Assembly (NCBI GenBank): GCA_003971905.1
Contig: RSEE01000022.1
Location: 708,226 to 772,225 of the forward strand
Length of the DNA stretch: 64,000 bases
From: Moniliella sp. 'wahieum'
Taxonomy: Eukaryota; Basidiomycota; Moniliellomycetes; Moniliellales; Moniliellaceae
Direction: 5' to 3'
The translations under genes were made by a program, and so were the position numbers. Of this stretch, positions 58,433 to 64,000 are shown piece by piece; the first letter of the stretch is position 1; every line of letters starts with the position of its first letter. A model generated the notes under the pieces. It was not told the DNA's origin. It was given only the letters and a program-made list of their open reading frames with translations, and searched no databases.

Positions 58433-59643
58433 ACCTGTTTTTCTCCCGCTTTGTCCCTTGTCCCCTATGACAGGGGGGCGCAGTATACACGATGCATGCA
58501 GAGCCTGACCCGTGCGGCCGCACCCGGTACATATTGCTCTTCCGGATGGGTGTGAGAAGGCATGCCGTGCCGAGGTACTGGGTACCGGTCATGCGCGCCT
58601 GTGTTGCGTAGATGGGGTCATGTTGTGTTGCCTAGGTCCCCGTCCCGAGGACGAGTGTCCAACTGGGCTTGGAGCCGTCCTTGGCGTGGGCCCGAGACGC
58701 AATCGGATCTGTACATGCGCACAGCAAGGTGGGAGGTGGGGCATGCCATTGGCCAGTACATTTTTACCTCTCTTTCTGTTGTAGCTTGGGTGGTACCCCC
58801 GTACCCGGTACCGCTGCAAGGTGAATGCTGCAAGTTGGCAACTGCAAGTTTGACGATAGGTTTGCGCGTAGCTGGGAACCCGGGGGCGCGTACCACGTCC
58901 CTTGGGGAGTGTAAGTAGGAAGGGCAGCCGGTGTGTTGGGATGCAAGGGCACGCGACGTAGTACCAAGTCTGCTCAAGCTCATTCCCACGCTCACCGTCA
59001 ACCTGCTGCTTTGGACTCGGCTCCGTCCCCTCGCCACGTCCTGCTAGCATCGAACGCGGCACGGTGTGGGTGACTCAGAACGTGTGGAAGGGGGTACTAC
59101 TATCGCTATTTATAGCATCCAACAAACTACCTACCAACCAACGAGGCGGCACCGAAGCCCATTTTTCACAAGGGAGAAAAAGGATGACAGCATGTGCAAC
59201 GTGCAATGAGATGGATACAGTCAGACCGCATAGAGGCCGGGGCGAGGGAAGAGAAAAAAGGGGGTAAAAAGGATGCAGGGACAAAAGGTCCGGGGGAACC
59301 AAGCGGGCCAGGAGCAGGTGTATAAGCGAGACGCGGAGGGAAGGGAGTGAGAATGAGGAATGAGGAATGAGGAGGGAGGAGGAGGAGGGGAGGGGGCGAA
59401 GAGAGAGGATAGCGAAGAGTGTGGAGAGGGATTACCATACCGGTGTGGGCGAGGGTTGTGGTGCGAGAGGAGGCGGGGAAGGGTAAGACCCGAGCCAAAA
59501 CGACGAATGTTCAATCCACCAGCTGTGACCAAGCTGAGCACGCCAGGAGCTTGGTTGCTCGCCTCCGCCTGGCAAGCCTTGACAATCGAGCTGAGCGCAC
59601 CAACGTTTCCCGCAGCAGCGGCGAGGAGCGAGCGGGTTATGAG
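58433..59643. other. Intergenic stretch, nothing supported
   Basis: 3' flanks of two convergent genes. Purine-rich GAATGAGGAATGAGG units near 59350. Confidence 0.6.
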
Positions 59644-60699
59644 CTAGGAGCGAGCTAGCTGCCGCCGCGCGCGGCCGACGCTGTACCGCCCCCGTACCGT
59701 CGATCCTTGCAATAGCGAACCCAGGTTGGGACAGTCGACGTTGACTTTGACATTGTTGACTGGGATACTAAATGTGAAGGATAAGACGGCGACCTTAATT
59801 CTGAGGTTGACGAGAAGCGGGATGGTGTTGGCACGCTTGGCCTTGTTGGTCTTGGCAACGTCGGCGGCGGGAGAGTCGTCGTTGCAAGTGGCTGTCAAGC
59901 TGGACAAGCTAGACAGACCAGCGTCCCATCCGCACCCACGTGCAACATCTTGGAACACGACTGCATTCTTCAGTGGCTGGTTAGCCTGTACCAGGTCAGT
60001 TCCAGGCAACGCGATTGTCGTGTTGGCGTTGCTAGCAATCTTGATGTTGTCCTCCTTGGCGGTACCGAGCAAGTTTCTCTCACATTCGCTCGTAGATCGT
60101 GGCATTGATCGTCTTGACTGTCGCGCTGATCGAGTTGGGATTGGCAACGCCCGCGTAGACCGTCGTGTTGAGGAACAGTTTCTGATTCGCAAGCCCCAGT
60201 TGGGGATCGGCGTAGCCCGATACGCCCACATTCGGAGGGCGGGCAAACTGTAGCAGTAGGGAAGTAGAGTAGTAGGGACGGCAGGGGGGGGGGGGAGAGG
60301 TCAGGGGCCAAAGAGGCTAAAAGGCATGAGATGAGGACCCACCGGGGCAGGGTAACGTACCATGACAGCCAGCAGAATGCCCGACACAACACCAATGGCC
60401 AGCAGCACAAAGCAAAAGAGCGAGCCGAGGAGCTTGGCACAGCCATTGCGGTCTGCCAAGCGGGACTTGTCCTGGGCAGTCCAGATGGTGTTGCCGCGGT
60501 ACGCTCGGCCGGTGATCATGCCGTACGAGCTGCCCTTGGCAGAATGGTGCCGGAGCTGTACCTTCCTTCCTTGTCGGTGGGCTTGTCGGTGTAGGCGGGT
60601 AGCCGGCGGGGGTGAGGCTGGGCTCGTCGTAGGCGCCCTGGCATAGTCGTTGGTGGGGTACTGACCGTACGCATGGCCATAGGCAGCGTTGGTAGCCAT
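59644..60699 (-). CDS. LEA_2-like type II membrane protein, frameshifted
   Basis: Role unknown; fungal proteins of this form are single-pass membrane proteins with an extracytosolic LEA_2 beta-sandwich. Start MATNAAYGHAYGQYPTNDYA (ATG 60699), a Tyr/Pro-rich cytosolic arm, RAYRGNTIWTAQDKSRLADR, then a transmembrane helix (LLGSLFCFVLLAIGVVSGIL). After the intron comes the lumenal part: NVGVSGYADPQLGLANQKLF, LNTTVYAGVANPNSISATVK, INATIY, then after a frame change DNIKIASNANTTIALPGTDL, QDVARGCGWDAGLSS, IPLLVNLRIKVAVLSFTFSI, VNVDCPNLGSL. The 'L..T.YA.V.NPN' block, a mid Cys-Gly pair and a final 'V.CP' are typical of LEA_2. Shifts lie near 60590 and 60085. It is convergent with P2. Confidence 0.65.
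60248..60360 (-). other. 113-nt intron in the LEA_2-like gene
   Basis: GTACGT donor directly after LLAVM and a CTACAG acceptor before FARPPNVG. It includes a long C run (G run on +) near 60285. Confidence 0.85.
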
Positions 60700-62306
60700 G
60701 GGGGGCTGTGGAGGGGGGGAAGGTGGTAGAGGGGGGAGCAGGCAGGCCCGAGCGGTGTGGGACCGAGGCGGATGCTCGATGCGCTGAACGGGAGCTGGGG
60801 CTGCAGCGGTGCGAGCGAGGTGCGGGTGCAGAGGGCTGCCCCCGTGCCTGCGGGCCCCACACGCGGCCCAGAGGCGCGGCGGCAGGGGGCGCATATTCGA
60901 TCACTGTCAATCCCACTAAGACTAATGCGCCCGCCGGCCTGCGCGCTACTGCCTGTGCTCACGCCGAGCAACCCGCAGGCAGGGGGGCAGTCCCCGGCTG
61001 CCTGCCCAGATTCTCTACCGCACCCTGCGTCCCCAGCCGCCTTGGCGCCCTGTACATTTCAAACCAGACGCACTGCCCCGCCTGCCTTTCCGCCGTCCTG
61101 CCTCCCCGATCCGCCCAGAGTAGCCTAACCGGCCTAACCTTTAACCCCTCACTCTCTCGCCGCCTGCCTCTCGCTCCGGGGTGCACCACCCCGTCACCCG
61201 CCCACCCACTGGCTCCCTGCGCCTCTGTCGTGAGGCTGACGGAGTGTCGCCCATGCCCGGTACTTCCACCAACATCTTATGCTCCTCTCCCGGGGTTAGG
61301 CTGAGGCCTGAGGATTGAGGCCTCCAGCGCTCACACTTCAACAGCGCTCCGACGTCAGGAGAGGACACAACTGGACAGCTGGACAGAGGGCGCGCTACAG
61401 TGTACTCCCCAGACGGCTTTGCTTGATGCCGTCATGCACATGCACATGCATCATGGTGGTCTCTGGCTCTGAAGAGTGACGATGGAAGATGCGAGTAGGT
61501 GGCGTCGTGCCATATACGTGGATCCCATACCACTGCAGGCCAGCTCCATTCATCATGGAGATAGATCGATGCATAGATGCAAGGAGGCAAGGATGATCCA
61601 TGGTCAATGGCCAATGGTCAATGGTCCAATGATCAATGGTCAATAGATGACATGTGACATGGTCCCGGTCAAGGTCAATGGTCAATAGATGTGATGGTAA
61701 AGGTCAAATGGCCCGTGATATGCACGAGGATGAGAAACAACACTGTACGGCACCCGTACGTCCCTAGGCAGCAGCACGATGCAAGCCAAGAAAGGTCTGG
61801 GAGCAGCGGGGGGGGGGCAGGGTAAGGCAGAAGGGGGTTCAAGCTTCACGTTAGATGGGGCATGATGAGATGAGATCTGAGATCTGAGAGGCGGCGGTAG
61901 CAGGTAAAAGTACAAGATGCGGCACATATACCGGAGGTGGGAAGGCACAAAGACACAAAGCACAAAGGCACAAAAGTGACAAAGGGAAAAGGGGCAGGGG
62001 GGGGGAAGAGGTGGGCGGGGGCAATCATGGACAAGGTGTACAGGAGCAAACCGAGCGGGCAGCCGGGGGACAGAACAAGAGACAGAGGGGGAGAAAGAGA
62101 CAGTATGATCCGCGCGACTACTGGTCAGGCGCAGGATGGGAGAGGGCACAGCCGAGGCAGGAGCCGGTGCCGAAGGCGCGCCCACGAAGGGCGTGGGTAA
62201 TGTGGGTGGGGGCTGTGCAAGGGGTGCGGTGGACGGGGCGGGGGTTGGACGACCCGACTGTACTGGGTGGGTGGATGACGACGGAAAGTGGGTTCTTGGA
62301 AAAAAC
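60700..62306. other. Intergenic stretch; may include the end of the RRM gene
   Basis: No separate gene supported. TGGTCAATGGCCAATGGTCA repeats lie at 61595-61690. The RRM gene's C-terminus probably extends past 62306 (see that entry). Confidence 0.5.
61595..61690 (+). repeat. GGTCAATG short tandem repeats
   Basis: Repeated GGTCAATGG and CAATGGTCAAT units with slips. Confidence 0.8.
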
Positions 62307-63950
62307 TCAGACGAAGACCAGGAGTTTGACCCGTCCGTCGAGCATATGACCATTGAGCGTTTGTCGTGCGTTCGAAGCGGCTGAGACCGAGTCAAACTCA
62401 ACGAAACATACGGGGCCTCCTCCACTCCCGCCTCCTGAACTGGCAGTAGGAGGCAGATTCGAAAAGAGTATCATCTCTTTCTCTCCTTCTCCCGACTTGG
62501 CCGAGGACATTACACGGAATGCCATCGCACGGTACCCAGGTTGCGAAGCAAATAGCGCCCGTGCGCCTCTTCCAATTTCTTCCGCTTGGCTTCCCCGCCT
62601 GCCGCCGCGGAATTGGGCAAGTTGCCTACAAACAATGTTGTCCCAGGGGGATTATGGTCCCCAATCCCCACAGGGCCGGTGGAACGTGGACGAAGGGCGC
62701 TTGGGATTGGGAGACGGGAACTGGACCAGGACCGGTCAGGGGGACACTGGGGTTCACCCCCAGCCCTGCAAACCCGGAATGGGGCAGTGGCAGGCGGGAT
62801 GAAGGGATCCGGACTGGAGGCACCGCGGTGACTGGGACCGGGGTTACGATGGGAGGAGAAAGCGCGTAACGTGCTTGGAGGGGGCAAGCGACCGCCTGAT
62901 ACGGACCATCGCCCCCCCGTCGATAAAGGACAGGGGGGCAGGGGGCCACCCAGCATAGGCCAATCAGGAAGAGGGGGAACATCCCGCATCCACTCTGGTC
63001 CATTCGGAGGCGCAGATGGTACCCATTCTCGCCCCATACTGGTGGTGGTGGTGGACCGCATCGTACGACGCCACCTACGCCTGGGTCAAAGGCCAATCTT
63101 CTTCTGTTTCGTCCCAGTCGGTCGACGAGCCTGGGGTGAAACGCGGTGCACTTTCCAGAGCCGCGCCGATTGACGGTGGCGCATCCGAGGGGAACGATGA
63201 TAATCCCGGGGAGAGACCTGCGCACTGGAACCACCCAGGCCCATGCCAGGACTGAGAGGCAAAGGAGGGGGGGACAGATACCGTTCCTCGTCTTCGTAGC
63301 GTGAAGCAGTGGGGAAAAGGCACGTAGGCCTCGAGGTGGCAAAAGGGTAGGAGGGGCGGAGATGGCGCCGCAGAGGGTGGGGGCCGAAGCGCTTGGTGTG
63401 CGGTTTTTCTTGGCCATCTCCGTCTTGAGCACTGCGCCGCGGTCGGGATCAACTTTGCGTCCATGCAGGCTGTCGCGCGCAGAAAGGGCGTCGGCGCGAG
63501 TGCGAAAGCGGGCAAATCCAATGTCTGCTTGAGCTTGGCTGGTGATTGGACACAGCAGCGTGGGAAGGCGGGGGTGGGGGCTTGAGGGTAGCCGCCTCAA
63601 ACCAGGGGCAAAGAGGAAGAGGTTGTGGAACTCGCGATCGGTCATGTCATCGGGGAATCCAACGATGAAGACGGTGGTGATGTCTTCGGTGGGTAAGACG
63701 GGAGGAGGGAGGCGGCATGGCCTGTTCCGGCACGGCCACGTTCTGGGCTGGGCTCGGGAGGAGTGGGGAGGAGAGGAGGCTGTCGCGCCAGCCCAGCGCT
63801 CGGCGGTGGCGGGAGCGGGAGCGGGGGCGGGGCGGGAGCGGAGCCGGAGTGGGAGCCGCCGGAGCGGGAGCGGGATCGGGAGCGGAAGCGGGTGGGCGGG
63901 AGAGCGGCCGAGATGCTGGCCGACGGAGCAGGACGCATCCTATCGGCCAT
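62307..63950 (-). CDS. Two-RRM protein of the Scw1/Whi3 type, frameshifted
   Basis: An mRNA-binding regulator; relatives act in cell-wall integrity (S. pombe Scw1) and cell size (yeast Whi3). Start MADRMRPAPSASISAALPPT (ATG 63950), then an Arg/Ser stretch (RFRSRSRSRSGG) and Pro-rich linker. RRM1 near 63680-63400: TVFIVGFPDDMTDREFHNLF, then IGFARFRTRADALSARDSLH, GRKVDPDRGAVLKTEMAKKN, closely following the family pattern. A long Pro/Gly-rich linker follows. RRM2 near 62670-62320: NPPGTTLFVGNLP, a basic alpha-1 region, GGPVCFVEFDSVSAASNARQ, TLNGHMLDGRV. Just past the stop at 62307 the sequence gives FSKNPLS, the conserved end of this RRM, so the true C-terminus lies further downstream after one more frame change. 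Other shifts lie near 63590, 63400, 62800 and 62560. Confidence 0.85.
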
Positions 63951-64000
63951 GGTGGCGAGGGCGAGGGCGAGGCGGCGGCGGCGAGGCGGAGGCGGCGGAG
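63951..64000. other. 5' flank of the RRM gene at the window edge
   Basis: GGCGAGGGCGAGG and GGCGGC repeats only. The promoter continues beyond the window. Confidence 0.6.

Noticed and set aside
61682-62425. 247-codon minus-strand frame
   Set aside because: Only its first residues overlap the RRM gene; the rest is Pro/Ser-rich and lacks support, beyond a possible short C-terminal extension.
1-64000. Programmed -1 frameshifting as a genome-wide feature
   Set aside because: Breaks lie at varied homopolymers without slippery heptamers or pseudoknots and need permanent base addition; sequence error explains them better.
1-64000. CRISPR array, prophage or bacterial defence island
   Set aside because: No spaced direct repeats of the right form; introns and gene families are fungal.

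Overview
The window looks like chromosomal DNA of a fungus, probably a basidiomycete. Genes are eukaryotic, intron-poor and on both strands. The introns I could place are short (53-259 nt), mostly with GTACGT donors. The families present (Ssh4/Ear1, Mrh4-like DEAD-box helicase, Zn2Cys6 regulator, Ecl1-like, Scw1/Whi3 RRM protein, fungal LEA_2 protein) are fungal. A GC-rich, intron-poor genome suggests Ustilaginomycotina, but this is a guess without a search.

The property that most affects annotation is that nearly every conserved gene is broken by single-base losses, nearly always inside short homopolymers and almost always shifting the frame by -1. This includes ribosomal protein P2, whose conserved acidic tail sits one base out of frame. 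The likeliest cause is residual indel error in an unpolished long-read assembly, not mass pseudogenisation. CDS spans below therefore run across several frames; gene ends are approximate where a shift falls near them.

Layout. 0-3.4 kb: an R3HCC1-like protein and an ankyrin/CCCH zinc-finger protein, both +. 4.1-15.4 kb: a gene-poor, repeat-rich block with a reverse-transcriptase remnant and three copies of a dispersed repeat. 15.4-17.6 kb: Ssh4/Ear1-type SPRY membrane adaptor (+). 19.3-19.7 kb: two convergent intron-containing tRNA genes (Phe, probably Gly). 20.0-22.4 kb: mitochondrial-type DEAD-box helicase (+). 22.6-28.1 kb: a doubtful minus-strand gene, noncoding sequence and a 395-bp TTCTGC array. 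28.2-30.7 kb: Zn2Cys6 transcription factor (-). 30.9-33.9 kb: repeats. 33.9-35.0 kb: Ecl1-like small zinc protein (+). 36.9-38.2 kb: coiled-coil protein (-). 40.8-44.4 kb: kelch/BTB protein (-). 45.3-48.75 kb: SWIM-finger ATP-dependent DNA ligase (-). 50.7-52.5 kb: membrane-anchored alpha/beta hydrolase (+). 53.7-55.7 kb: MFS transporter (-). 57.9-58.4 kb: ribosomal protein P2 (+). 59.6-60.7 kb: LEA_2-like membrane protein (-). 62.3-63.95 kb: two-RRM Scw1/Whi3-type protein (-).

These are mostly unrelated housekeeping and regulatory genes, not a cluster. I see no operon-like or defence-like system. The most distinctive gene is the SWIM-ligase, whose architecture belongs to a known if under-studied ligase group.
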